Assembly (NCBI RefSeq): GCF_020184175.1 | Contig: NC_065531.1 | Span: 74,308,604-74,372,603, forward strand | Origin: Aphis gossypii | Lineage: Eukaryota; Arthropoda; Insecta; Hemiptera; Aphididae | Length of the DNA: 64,000 nt | Direction of reading: 5' to 3' | Shown: in pieces, positions 48,983-63,100 of the stretch | How positions within the stretch are numbered: the stretch's first letter is position 1 | Layout of the letters: each line of letters opens with the position of its first letter | Notes under the pieces: model-generated | Seen by the model: only the letters and a program-made list of their open reading frames with translations | The model's database searches: none | Told to the model about the DNA's origin: nothing | Made by a program: the position numbers and the translations under genes

Positions 48983-49048
48983 AGCTCAAAAAAATAAAAA
49001 AAAATAAAATAAAATAAAAAAAATAATAAAAAAAAATAAATGTTAACT
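48983..49048. repeat. A-rich (AAAAT)n low-complexity tract
   Basis: A/T tract dominated by AAAAAT units preceding the 321-bp duplication. Similar tracts separate and end the two copies at about 49306-49361 and 49625-49656. Confidence 0.8.
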
Positions 49049-49640
49049 AATGTTAAATGATTTGAAAACATATAACTGTACATAAAATAATTTTACTGCG
49101 GATGCTGGCGAGATGTTCACACTAACGAGGTGAAGAAAACCATTTGCTACTGTCGCCGTCAGATACGCACATCGTACAGTCATTCCGCTCTATACGTGTA
49201 TAATATTATATACCTATTATACGCATATACATATACATTATACACTGCAGAGCGTCTTAAACTAGTTGAACTTCGGTATAACGAGGAGAATTAATGAAAT
49301 AGTAGAAAAAAAAAAATAAAAAAAAAAAATAAAATAAAAAAAAATAAAAAAAAAAAATAAATGTTAACTAATGTTAAATGATTTGAAAACATATAACTGT
49401 ACATAAAATAATTTTACTGCGGATGCTGGCGAGATGTTCACACTAACGAGGTGAAGAAAACCATTTGCTACTGTCGCCGTCAGATACGCACATCGTACAG
49501 TCATTCCGCTCTATACGTGTATAATATTATATACCTATTATACGCATATACATATACATTATACACTGCAGAGCGTCTTAAACTAGTTGAACTTCGGTAT
49601 AACGAGGAGAATTAATGAAATAGTAGAAAAAAAAAAATAA
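49041..49640. repeat. Exact tandem duplication, period 321 bp
   Basis: The unit beginning TGTTAACTAATGTTAAATGA at 49041 recurs at 49362. By eye the two copies are identical through GAATTAATGAAATAGTAG (about 280 bases of complex sequence), and A-rich spacers differ only in run lengths. Each unit includes a GC-richer core (GGATGCTGGCGAGATGTTCA, CTACTGTCGCCGTCAGATAC). Either a very young duplication or an assembly artefact at an A-rich repeat. Confidence 0.93.
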
Positions 49641-50740
49641 AAAAAAATAAAAAAATACGATCGTCGAAATAATAATGATTCATACTAAAAAGACAAACGA
49701 GCGGCTAAGAGTGAACGATTTTTACACTTCCCCGTGTGTACAAAACGGATTTACCATAATATTATACTTGTTATGTAGCCGCCTGTAGGTAATAATAATA
49801 ATAATACGCGCGTAATAATAATAATGGCATCCGCTCGTCACGTTTTCCGCCGGGCCAATGAAATCAATACATCAATAGCAGTGGGTATGATCACCCGAAT
49901 TATTTCACTCCCACCGCCGCGGTCCTATATCATACGAGTATACATCATAGGTACACATACCTACCAATATAATATATATACATATAGGTAGGTACACGCA
50001 TTATTCTCCGACACCGTCCTCCGGACAAAGAATAATATACGAAGAAACAATACGTTATTATGATTATTATTATTATTATTATTCACGCGCGTATGGGGCG
50101 AAACGAAAGGGTTAAATCACGCTCGCGTATTATAATATAGGTGTATGACTCGTTTATACTGCTGTTATGTGCTGGATGTGTTTATACTAATTCTGTCAAT
50201 CAAGGACGACGACGTGTCCGGAGAGACAAAGGAATAATATAATAAATATATATATATATATATATTATTATACGCCCGATGCCTATATTATACACATATT
50301 ATACGTATATATATAGGTACACCAAAAATTATAATAATAATAATAATAATAATATTTTTTATTATTATGTGTAAACAGGTATACCTAAGTACGAATGCTT
50401 ACGTTTTTACGTTTTTTTATTTTTCGTTTTTGTTTCCACGGCATTGTACCGATGTTGTTTTGTCAGGATCGAAATTGCAGTCCCCGAGTCCTAGATTTCA
50501 TATATACAGGAGCCGTGCGATATATATATATATGTATATAACCTAACCCAGTGTTTGAGTGTTATTATTTGTTCGGCCGACAATGTCAAAGAAAACGTTT
50601 AAGAGCGCAGAGGATGTAATTGTGCTGTTCTGTCGCGTACAATTATTTTGTATTTTTGTAGTACAACTACGCGCATTGTACTAATGTCTAATGCCATTCT
50701 GTATATGCCGCGGCAGTGCCGGTACCTTTGGGTATTATCC
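49641..50740. promoter_or_regulatory. GC/CpG-richer island with microsatellites
   Basis: Compared with its surroundings this stretch is rich in CG dinucleotides (for example ACGCGCG, CCGCCGCGG, TCCGGAGAG), interleaved with AAT and TA microsatellites. No reading frame is convincing. It could be promoter or first-exon DNA of a gene lying beyond the window. Confidence 0.3.
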
Positions 50741-53700
50741 GGTTATAATATATTATAATATATATATATATAATACATGTAAATTATAGTAATATAATAT
50801 ATTATTATTGTGATATCGTTTTTAAATAATTTTAAAATCAGTAGAATTTTTTTGAATTTTTATTTTTACCAAACAAAATTATTATTAATGACAAATGACT
50901 TCAAGTTATATGTGTTGTACATATTTGTTGCTTGAAATGTAATTTGGGTTGAATATATAACGTTGACAGACAAATTATAAAATATACACACAGAATACGC
51001 ACTCGTGTATTCAATTATTTTATTTTAAAAACTATAGGGACAATAAATTACGTACCTACTCGTACATCCAATAAGATTTTGTATACATATTAAAATAAAA
51101 TATATTTTCAGGTATAAAAACATAAAAATAACAATAATGAAATAAAGTATTGTTTAAAATAATAAAAATTAATTGAAGACGAAACCCGGAATAAATAAAT
51201 ACATTTACATAAGTAATATATTACAAGTGTATACAATATACCTATAAAATACGAGTTTGACTAATATTATAATGTATACACAAATTAAAATGGGTTTTAT
51301 AATTTGTAGGCCACTATTTCCTTTTAATATTCATTCATCATTGTGTGAATAAACACATCTCGTTAATCATTAAATAGAAAAATTATTCATTTATTTTAAC
51401 AACCCACAGTATTATTGTGAGACATTTTATCACAATATTAATGTTAATAATAATAATATATTATTCCTCCCAACAATTACGATTCGTCGTTTTATATTAG
51501 ATAGGTACCTTATTGTTTTTTATAGTGTACATTGTACATTATTATTATTGTATTTAGATAATATAACTATAAATTTGCATTATATTATATTATGCAATTG
51601 TAGCTTTTAATTATGATTGTAATATATAATATTTAAAATACAAATAACAAGATAATCCAGTATTGATTGTAGTTCGCATTTTCAATATAATGAATAATCA
51701 AAAAAGTCCATACCAAATTTAGATAATCTTCAACCATAAAAAGTTGACCAATTTAAAGTAAAAAAATGCTTATAACTTGAAAGTGAAAAAATACTCAAAC
51801 ATACACGCTCATATAATATTGGCTTTAAGTAAATAAATTAATATCAATAGACAGTAATATTAGTGTGAAAATATGTTTGCTATAAACCAAAGTTGAATAA
51901 CATAATATAAAATGTAAACCCATCGAATGTCATCTATATGAACATTTTTATTAAAATGTGTGTGTGCAAATGAAAATATAATTTTAAAAAAGTAAGTAAC
52001 AAACTACCAATTATAGGTACCTACTAAATGTGTTTTATTGATTTTTGAATAATTTATTAATATGGTTTTCAAGATTTTCAAGTATAAAAATATTTTTTTA
52101 TCGCAAATCTGATTATTGTTTCCTCGTGTGGGTTTTTTAAGTGTACCTATTTATTTTATGTATTTGGCTGTAAGTACTTTATATACATAAAGGAATAAGT
52201 GTTTTTTATGTTCCAATTTTGTGATGACACTATATTTAATATTTTTCAATCTTTTTTTCACAGAAACACAGAGTTGTTCCAAATACCCTCCGAGTGTCAT
52301 CACGTCGTCCATTTTTTAATTTTTTTTGTTTTTATCTGAGAGGAGGGACTAAATATTTTAACAATTTTTTTTTTCACAAGTTTGTATACCAAATGAGTTT
52401 ATAAGTGATCTTTTGTTTTAGGCAAAATCAGACTTTAACTTATTGTGGAGTAGATTTGGAAAATAACTGTTCATAATGTGTTTGATTAAAATTAAAACTT
52501 ATATTCAATGTAAAACTATTAATTATACATTTATACCTATATTAATGTTTATGATGAATATTTTACCTATTTACTATATGAAATAGCAGTTAATACAAAT
52601 AACTTTATATGCTTTTTGTATTAGAACTACAATAACTACAGCCAGTTAATTTATCAATAATGTTTTTATTATTATTACATAAGAAACTTAACATAGATGT
52701 ACATTTTTGGTTTCTTTATACTATCGTTCATTCTAAGATTTTAATTGCTACAACCATATCTATTTTTAATTATAAATTTACCTATCCATTCAAAGTGAAT
52801 TATTATTAAACGATCATACGCATTTATATACATATCCTTCAGTATTATATGGATACCTACTTTATAAAAGATCTTTTATAATATAAATAATATATAAGAA
52901 TTTTCAGAAATTCTTGAAAGTCAAAACTGTTTTAACATAAGTGTTTCTATTATTACAGTATGTTAGGACGTATGTTTTTAAATAATTAATTTAAGGTTGA
53001 GTCATGTATAGAATATAAGATCATGATGGAGTGAAGAAGGAATAACTAAAATGACAACATGGAATAGAAGTAAGGTTTTATTGTTGTTTTGAATAATTAG
53101 ATACACTCATTCCTTCTTTACAGTCCTAATTACGAACATTATTATTACATGTATTCTGACATAAATCGAAAATACCTATTTATCATTTTGTAAACTTATT
53201 TTATTTTGTGTAATCATTTTTTTAATATTTAAATTTTACTTCATAAAATTGGTAAACAATTATAATATTGAAGGTATTCAATAGATTTCGTGACTTAGTT
53301 AAAGTAGAATCATTAAACCAATACCAATATTACTAATTACTAATTAGATATATAGGTACATGGAATACCTATTGCTACGTAGTCTTAAGAGATTTAAATT
53401 TTTTTTTAAACCCTGGTTCTTTAACATTATGTGTTATTAATCTCTGAAATTTATATAATGTGTGTGGACGAAATGAAAAATAATCTTGACACAAGGTATT
53501 TCTAGGTTGTCAGAGCACCATGACAACGAGTAGAGTCTACACAAATGTTACGGTTAAAAACTCGTTTTCATGATTCTAATACGGTTAAGGTGTTTATGCA
53601 ATTTAACGTAGATGGCTATAGATGATAGACAGCTAACCCAGAGTAACCTTAAGAAGTAAAACACTCATTCTCAACGTTCGTCTCCAAGTATTGAAAATTA

Positions 53701-55679
53701 TGTCCATCAAATGTTGAATATGTTCATAACACAATATGATATGTTTACGAATTTATATGATTATAAGCTCCTATATAATTCATTCGGACTTACGTCATAC
53801 TAACTCTAGTGAACGGTACCTACGTTTCAAAAATGAATTCTTAAGATTTAAAATATCACGCTTTATATTATAATATACAGTAATATTTAATTATTTATCA
53901 TAAATTATTATTTTAATTTGCTCTAAAAATGTATGTGCATATTTAGGTAATTATAAAAATACATATTATACAACACATGCAATTATGTAAATATACTGAA
54001 ATATATAACTGAAATTAATCAATATTCATTATAATTTTTTAATAAAAATATTAACAATAGTTAATACAATAAAAAAACAAATTTTTTTGAAAAGTTGAAA
54101 AATAATTTATAATTACAGATATTAGCAATGAAGAAACTCTTTTACATAGATAGCTTTTTTACTCTTTTACTTTTTAAGAACGAATACGAGAAAATTTAAA
54201 CTATAAAGACGTGTTACCAAGACACTAACGTGGAAAATGGATTCTTGACAGAAGTAAATAATCAATCATATAATACAGCACGTATATAACATTAGATATA
54301 ATATGTATAATAATTTTCTTAAAATTGTCTTTAAATATTCGTATTCAATAACTCGCAAATATCTTTCTACTGTAAGTTGGCGAGTTGTTAAATGTTTAAT
54401 AATTTAATTTATGTAGGTAACTGATAACTTATACAACTATTTATTGGATTTATTCTTGCTCGTTACAAACCGTTGTACTTATTATAATATTTTATATTTT
54501 TATCGTATTACTAGATATATATAATACGATAGTCGGCGTTTGGGTCGACCGGTCGGATAGTCGAGGCGTCCTTAACGTGGGTACCTCAAACAGGGATTAA
54601 TCGATTTTGCCGAAACATTCTTTTTTGATAAAAGGTTTATAATATCAACTCTACTGGCTAGTAGCAATTGTTTATACTATCTACCTATCGATTCAGCCGA
54701 GGTTAAAATGTATTAAAACAGTCAAAATCAGCCATAATTTTTAAACTGCATTTTTTACTAAAATAATTTATCTATAATACGAGTCATAATGGTAAATTCA
54801 TTATGACGTACAATGTACATTAATTATATTATTTATTGATATAATTTGATATTTATACGATAATAATATAGTATAATGTACGTAATACAATGAATTTAAA
54901 CCAAAACAATTAATTTTATTTAACTAGGTATTCAACAATTATTATTATAATAATTTGTGTCCGCAGACAAAAAAAAAACATTTGAAAAACATTACCTATA
55001 ATATAAAATGTTGATAATACTACAAAAATACAAAATAATCAAATCAAATAGACGTGTATTATAATTTATCGATATTTTTTAAAATGTTATACAAATAACT
55101 TGCAGCCATTGATTTTAAGGCTTATATAATATAGTTTTAAAATATGTATTGTCGTGTGTGACATTCGAGACATGGTGGAATTGATAGTATAGGTATAATA
55201 TGACGAACAGTAGCCGAACCGGTGAAGTCGACACAAAAAAAGTCAGTGAAATCGATATACGCCCCCTGCAGTATATGATGTATTATGTTATTATTATGAC
55301 GAAGAAGATTTGACAAAACGTACAGAACAGTTTTCCAAATAACGTAATTAGGTAGGTACCAGCTATATACCTACGGCGTGATGGTATGCTTATATACCGC
55401 CTATAATTGTTACTAAGTCCGTACGGGTGGTGTTGAGTAGTACTACATAACGACTTGTCGTTATTATTACTCATTATATCGTACTGTCGATTATTATAAT
55501 ATCATGTCGTGCTCTAGTATATATTATATAATATATAATAATAATAATGACGTATATACAAAATAACGCTGTATAACGTAATAATGTAATAATGTAGCAA
55601 GTCGTCGTAGGTATAATAATATTATGTTTAAAACGTGAGATATATACATATTATGTATAGGAATAGCCGTATCATACTA

Positions 55680-56560
55680 ATATAAGTTAATCCGTCACGG
55701 GCACACTGCAGTCGACACGCACTGCCCGACGGTATACTAGCACACAGATTCGGGGGTAGTTTATGTACGGCAGTGCAATGGCGACGGAGAGTGCGTGTGC
55801 AGCGAGCGGGTGACCGACGGCGCGGCGAGAGGGCGATCCGCGTATATACGTCACATATATATATATTATATTGTGTTTATATATACATACATACACGAGG
55901 GACTGGGGCAGTTGACTTTCGGATCGATCCGACGGCGGTGCGCAAACTTCCCCTCGCGTTCGTGCTAACTCGTATATGTAGGTATACATATATATAATAT
56001 CGTACTCGCTGCACGAGAGCTGCTGCTCGGAAAATATGAACAATTAAAAAAATAAAAATAAAATAATAATAAATAAATGCCGCAATGACCTTTTGCCAGC
56101 AGACAACGGTGCAGACACCACACGACGACCCGCAACCCGTCGCCGACCCTATATATATATACATCCGCACCCAACCACCCACACTCGCCCGTCTCCGCGC
56201 GCAAAACCCTCGTTTCTGGTCGCGGTGCGGCGGGTCGCGCGCACACACATCGTGCATTATAATCCCGCGACCAGACGCGCGCGTACACATCGTATACACG
56301 CGTATTATGTATATATATATATAAAATAATATGCAGAGTATAATATGCATATATACAGGGCGTGCCTGTGCACTGCACGCACTACACGCCGCCGTCGTTA
56401 TTCTGTATTATATATATAAATGTCCGGCGTATATATTTTATAATGTAAATCATGTATAACGCAGTATTTACATATTATACGCATATAATAATATATAATA
56501 GGTATATGCGCTACCGGAGTTTGTCCGTCCCGCGAGGTCCGTTAAAACAACGCGATAATA
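55680..56560. promoter_or_regulatory. GC/CpG-rich island, candidate distal promoter
   Basis: The most CpG-dense stretch of the right half (GCGCGCGTACAC, GACGGCGCGGCGAG, CGCCGCCGTCG), embedded in TATATA runs. Long open frames exist on both strands at once only because stop codons are scarce in GC-rich DNA; their products are low-complexity Arg/Tyr/Ile and show no domain. Regulatory or untranslated first-exon DNA is the simplest reading. Confidence 0.35.
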
Positions 56561-57224
56561 TTAAATTTAAATTTATTTAATGTCGGAATTAAATGCTATA
56601 GGTATATAGGTACAATACTGTACGTCCACGATACGTATTACGACATACGACGCCAAATCTGCCGCATAAACCGTCATATACGCTCATCCTCCGTGCCAAT
56701 CAGCGATATTTCAACCTACTGCAGTCTATTAAAATAATATTGTGTAATATGTATCTATACATTGTATACTACGTATATAGGTATATCGTAAACACATAAC
56801 ACCTGATTAATCGATTCGGACTCTATTTTTTTCAGTAGGTCAATTTGTTTTGAAAAATGTAGTATAGCTAGCGGTTGTATTTTGCAATCAAGTAAATGTT
56901 GAGATTTTTTTCTTAAGGATTACTCACTATGTGAATTGACAAATAAATGATATAAGTTGTATGGGGTTATATTGTTGTAGAACTTCTAAGTCCTTAACGC
57001 ATCTAGATCGTCTTTTTCAGGTCTGATGTACAATAGTACAATATATTATACAGTTTTAACAAATTATTGGAAACAGACACATGGTTTTAAATTGTAATCG
57101 TTCAAAAATACGATTTGAAGGAATAAAGTTTATTTATTATAATATAATAATATTATTTTCTTTGTAATAGCCTACTACAAAAACCTGCGCAAATTATTAT
57201 CTTTACCTAGTATATTAGCTGATC

Positions 57225-57540
57225 TTGCACAGTGTGTTGCCTGGGACAAATTAAATGTCAATGGACTAACGCTCTTTTATTTTACTATTTGTATTAAAAA
57301 GTATGTACCTATGTTACATTTCAAAAAAATCCAACCATTAACGTTGTCCATAATTTTCACCACTTTGTTTAACTTTAAACCCTCTATAAAGGGATGGGTT
57401 TTTGAAAATCGTTTCTTAGTGGGTCTCTACATCATAAAACTAAATTACTGACCAAATTTCTTACTCATAGCGGTTCCGGTTAGGCGATGAATCAGTGAGT
57501 GAGTGAGTCAGAACTTGCTGTATATATTATATAGATTTAT
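57225..57540. repeat. Interspersed repeat with TGAG-type tail, possible RTE-like 3' end
   Basis: The segment ends GGCGATGAATCAGTGAGTGA, then GTGAGTCAGAACTTGCTG and TATATATTATATAGATTTA. Short TGAG/TCAG tandem units before a TATATAGATT tail are typical of some insect non-LTR or non-autonomous elements. No protein is readable. Family call tentative. Confidence 0.35.
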
Positions 57541-59399
57541 GTAGTACCTAGGTAATAATAAATAGTAAGTATAAATATATCTTCACATTATATACACAAT
57601 ACGCATGTTTATGGGGGGAGTTAATACTGTATTACGACTAATAGTAATTAATAGTAATTTAATAGTACATAGAAAATATACAGATTTTTAAAATCCGGGA
57701 AAATTGTTTTTAAATAACTTAAAATAAAAAAACAGGAAACAATATGCGGACTCACCATGTGTGATATATTATATTATAGTATGTTAATGTAATAAAACGT
57801 ATTACTATAATAATATGTTATTATATTATTTATTCCAAAATATAAGATCAAAAAATAAACAAAGAATAATTCACTTATAAAATTTAATAGATGATTACAA
57901 AACGACTCAATAGAATTAAAATTAAATAAATAAATTTTGAAACATTATAGCTAATCAGCTCTTAATTCTATTTACTGGAATATTCAAAACATTATTAGTT
58001 TCAAGTATTTATATATAAACAATATTAGTAGATCTATTTTGGTGAGAGACGTGAAAATTTAAATAGTTCAGTATATTTTGTGAATAGTCTACGTTTTCAT
58101 TGAGTAATCTATGTAAGAATTTTAAAATAATTACCTACATATCTCAGACAGCAAAATTGCTCATATTTAGTATGTTTAAAAAAAGCTTATAATGTAAAGT
58201 GAACGAGATGAGTTATTTTCGATTTTTAAATTAATGTGTATTGCGATAGGGAGCTATTATTTTTAGTTTTTACAACGATTTTTATTCGATTAACGTTTTT
58301 AGATAAAGAATAAAAAGTTTAAAAAACTTTCATATTGTCCATTGATTGGAATATGATCGCAGGATGGTACTTTAAAAGATAATTTTGCCGGTATAAGCTT
58401 GCGAGACAGTATAACAATGATAAAGAAATTTAAGCAAGCACGCTGTTTTAACAAACTCAAATAAGCCAAAATTGCTTATCATTGAAATCTTCCATTTGTA
58501 TTGTTTTCATATTATAATTTAAAAACATTAAAAAAGTTATATTATTTTTTGTTATGTAAGCGTGATGGGCATTCTTATGATTAAATTGATTTAAGTTAAC
58601 GATACGGATTTCTATAACAGAGTAGAGTTTTGTTCTTAACTATATATTATAGGAAGATACTTCAAAAATGTATAGTATATTTATATTTACACCGTAAATT
58701 TGACGTTTGTAATCATTTGAGAAAATAAGTTAACTTGAATAATAATCTCGAAACTTTTAAAATTTAGTTTTGTATTATATTGTACAAAGGACAACACAAT
58801 ACTTATACGTATAATTAGCTTCAGGTCGCATAATTCAAGAAGAACTATTTGTAATTTTGCGTGTTATTGTGTATTACCCGATATCTTCAATTTTTAAAAT
58901 AGTGACTAATGTCTGATAATCTGAAATGTATTTTTTTCAAGCATGACGAATGTAGTATGGTTTTGTGCAAAAGTCGATATATTTGCAGCCCCTTATTCTA
59001 TTCTTAACATATTTATTATTTAACATACCTTAATGTGTATAGTATGTGTTCTTTTGTGATAAACCGTGTAAACTCATTCAATGCGATTTTGGACAATACT
59101 TAAACCCTTTATACACGCGTATTGGTTTGATACAATATGATTGAGATGTTATATTGTGCGTTGCTATATCGGTGCCTCCTATACATAGGTAAAAATACCG
59201 CTGAAAAGTAAAAATTACAGGTGATTATATTGTTACGGGGTGTGTAATAATAATAGCCATAATACAACAATGGATCGAGGGTGCCAAAGGACAGTTGATA
59301 ATAATCTGTTGTGCAGGTCGGTCGCCACCGCAGGATCGTCGAGATCGTACATGGCTGGTAGGTAGACACAGGTATATATTATATAGAGGTACCTCTAAC

Positions 59400-60130
59400 C
59401 GTAAATCGTAAATCACATTTTACGCGGGGGGCATGCGGCCCATAATAATGCGTGGCTGGCTGCACGCAGGGATCTTTGCCGTGTGGTTTTTCGACGATGA
59501 TAATCTTATTATACAGAGAGAACCCCTTCTCAGAAAACAAAAAAAAAAAAAACGAACCCAACCGCGGATAAAAATCGAAAATAAATTTAGCCGTTCGTGT
59601 CGCCGACGGATTCAAATCGGAAACCCAATCATACCTATACACACCCACACTATATTATATAATATATTATCATTATTATTGTGTTTATCCGCATGTGTAC
59701 ACACCCGCCGTATACAGCACGTGTACCTATAATTTTCTCGTATATACGTTTCGGACACCGCGTCGTATATAGAAGTACACTGTACCCATCGTATATCGCG
59801 TTGTACGCGTACAAATTTATGTATATATATATATATATATATATAAATACAATATATATACGTATATGTAATTGCCGCTTCTTTACAGCGGTGGTAATTG
59901 CTGATGTCATTCAAACTAATTGTCTCCGTGGCTCGGGTACACATACGCACCTATTATAAGCATACACCAATATATATATATTATACAGTAGAGATGTCGG
60001 TGTAGAATTAGCGTGTAGACACCACTAGACGACGTATATTATTCTATTGCCGTGAATATTTCATTTCCGACCGACTTATAAATCTCTGTCGGCGTCCGCA
60101 GTGTACACGATTTCGTGTAGAAAACGCGTA
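59400..60130. promoter_or_regulatory. Third GC/CpG-richer island with (TA)n tract
   Basis: A GC-richer patch (GCGGGGGGCATGCGGCCC, CGTGTCGCCGACGG) followed by a (TA)n run at about 59820-59843. Overlapping two-strand frames have no domain content. Same interpretation as the 55.7-kb island. Confidence 0.3.
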
Positions 60131-63100
60131 GGTATATTAATATAATATAATATTATAACGTTATCATCGTCATCATCGTTATTATTTTTAACCTAACACC
60201 GCGTTGAATGTCGATCCGCAAAAATGTAAAACAAAATGTTTTCCATTGTGTTCGAGATCGGTCTGCAGCGCTATGAACATCGTAATACGAGCGGACATTA
60301 TATTAGGTATATACTTATTAGGATTTAGGTAGGTACCTATATACGAGAGGAGCTGCGCCGAGTATTCGTGACGGAACACAGGAAATAAAAATATAATATA
60401 CCGCGGTAGTTTTAAATTCTAATAGTTTTGTACAAAGTGATTATATCTGGAAGTTTCGAGTGTATAGAGTTTTATACAGCAAGTAAATTTATCGATCATT
60501 GAATAAAATAATATTATACTATAATGGGACATAACGTCATAAACTGTATTTATTTATACGTATTGACTTTAAGTTTTTAATTATTAAGCACATCTTAAGT
60601 GAAACTTATATGTAACAAACATCCGTTCAATAAAATACTACGAAATATACGAATATATTTGAAAATCATAGTCAAACAAGAATTAAATTTATAAACCGAT
60701 AATATTATACTTGGCAAATTTCGATAAAAATACGATAAATATTTTTGCTACCCACGAGACTATACTACAATGTAGAAGTTTCACTTTGTACATGTATATT
60801 TATAAGTATAATAACTTATTATAACTAATAAGTAAATTCTCTAATGTATAACGTTTAAACTTAAATTATTATGTTTTGTAGTGCTTGTTAGTATGAAAGT
60901 GTTACTTGAAAACTATCCTACTTTGCATAAATGTTTACTAACTCTAATAATTATTAAAAGTTTTTATACAGGTACGGACTATTACAGTGTTATTGTGTTA
61001 CGATATATGAATATTTAATGTTTGTAATATATTTGACCCGTGTATCTACTTTACTACTTACTATAATACGATACTTATAAATTTATATTTTTCATTCAAA
61101 CAATGTCTTAGTAGGTACTTATAATCACATATAACCATATTATAGGTGCGTTTAATATTTTTGAAATTATTATACGTTTAAGTATTAGAAAACGAATTGG
61201 TAAACTAAAATTGTTGTAAATTAATTTTGTGAAGCGAAGTAAGTGCGAGGGGATGATTACAATCTAAATGAAAATTTTAGTCATAACTAATCATGTGAAG
61301 TTGATAGCTTATAATTTAAAACTAAATTGATTTAAATTTGATGCTATGCGATTGCGGGTAAAATAAAATTAAAACTTCATTATATTCTATAATAAATATA
61401 AAATGTCTCCACTAAAGTCCTCACGGGAAATAACTCTGAGTAATGTTGTTATTAAATAATCAATAAAATCCAAAAAGGAAATGTACCGACTACTAAGGGG
61501 AAAATATATTTTTCATTTAATAATTTGAAGTGTGATGGTGGCATAAGTTATAAAAACTCTAAAAGTACCTATTATGTCTATCGATTTTGCAGTTAATAGT
61601 TAATGTATTTATATTTTATATATTATATAATAATGTATGTACAAATTAAAATAATATAGAAATATCATTTTAAAATTAATTTTTAGCCTATATAGATAGG
61701 GTATATTAATAAAATTAAAGCTGATATTATCAATTGATAATGGATTACTCACAGTAAGTATTTATACAATATTATGCTTTTTTAGTTGTACGTTTCAATT
61801 TCGAATATTTATTAATTTATCATTAAAATTTGCATCAACAAGCTTAATACTAATTAAAATGTGCTTATGTGCTTATAATTGAAATGTTATGTCAATTAAT
61901 TACATTTGCTAAACGTTGCAGCAAAAATATTTTTAAATAATGTTTGGACGTTATCGAAGTGATGTATTAATTTGAATTAATGGATATTTTAAAAACAAAA
62001 TTATGTTTGCTAAAAACCACAAAAGTTAGTTTGGTGTCTTTAATAATAATTACCGTTTCTCATTAATTTCTTTTCAGCGCCATTCTTTTTGACACCTAGT
62101 CTGAGGCTAGCTGTTTTACACTATTCGTAATCCATCATTGAAATTTGAGATCCATTTATTATTTAAGGCTTTTTCGTGTTGACATAACATACAACCCTAA
62201 TTAACGTCAGAGCTGTCGGGATTTCTTCTGAACACGAAGGGTGCCAAGATAAGTCTGCCGGGCATGTGTTTGTCAGAAAAAAAATATTAGGTATATAGAG
62301 AAGTATAATAACTGCGGTCGGTTTACACGATTTCACTGATGAGCCATGCATATTAACGTTTCAACGCCATATCGCTATAATATAGAACTACACTGATGTT
62401 GTAGACGTAATCTATACTATTATCTATTTATCTGTATAATTTTTATGCGCTACCGAAAATAAAAAAGAATGAAAACCATCCACTGAAATTGTCCAATGTT
62501 GAATATTATAATTATTACGTCCTGCATATAATACCACGAAAGTGCTCAAAAGAGGAAATCTCGTATTCTACAAATGTAATTTTGTACTATACAAATATCT
62601 GTAGGGAAAAATTATAAGTTAAAAATAATAATACATTATACAGTATATATATTGAAAAATTTTTATTTAATAAATTGTTACAATGATAAAAATTTCGTGA
62701 AAGAGTGATGGGTGTATTGTATAGGGCTGTTTGAATCCTCGAATTGTTTTTATAGCAAATTTAACCATATTCATCATAATGCGTATTATTATCTATTATT
62801 TGTTTTATTTTAACTGCTCAGACGCGGTACATATAGGTAATATACAATTTAATTTTACTAAATATATTTTATAATTACAATTTTTATTTGCTTAAAATTT
62901 TTAAGTTTTAATGTTATTTTACAGTTCATTAATTTTCACCTTAAATATAAGAACGATGGACATTCATTTATTTGTCCAAGAAATTATTCAGCAGTTAAAA
63001 TTTTCAAGTATTATTCCATTTTATTATTTAGTATAGATCATACTACGTAACATCACTATCAGTGCTTATTATATTGAATTTAAATTTACATAATGCACCT

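Noticed and set aside
55687..56378. Several overlapping frames of 74-157 codons on both strands
   Set aside because: Simultaneous open frames on both strands in CpG-rich, TATA-repeat DNA, giving low-complexity products with no domain. Explained by local composition.
59109..59959. Cluster of overlapping frames up to 112 codons
   Set aside because: Same composition effect, with Tyr/Ile runs from TATA repeats.
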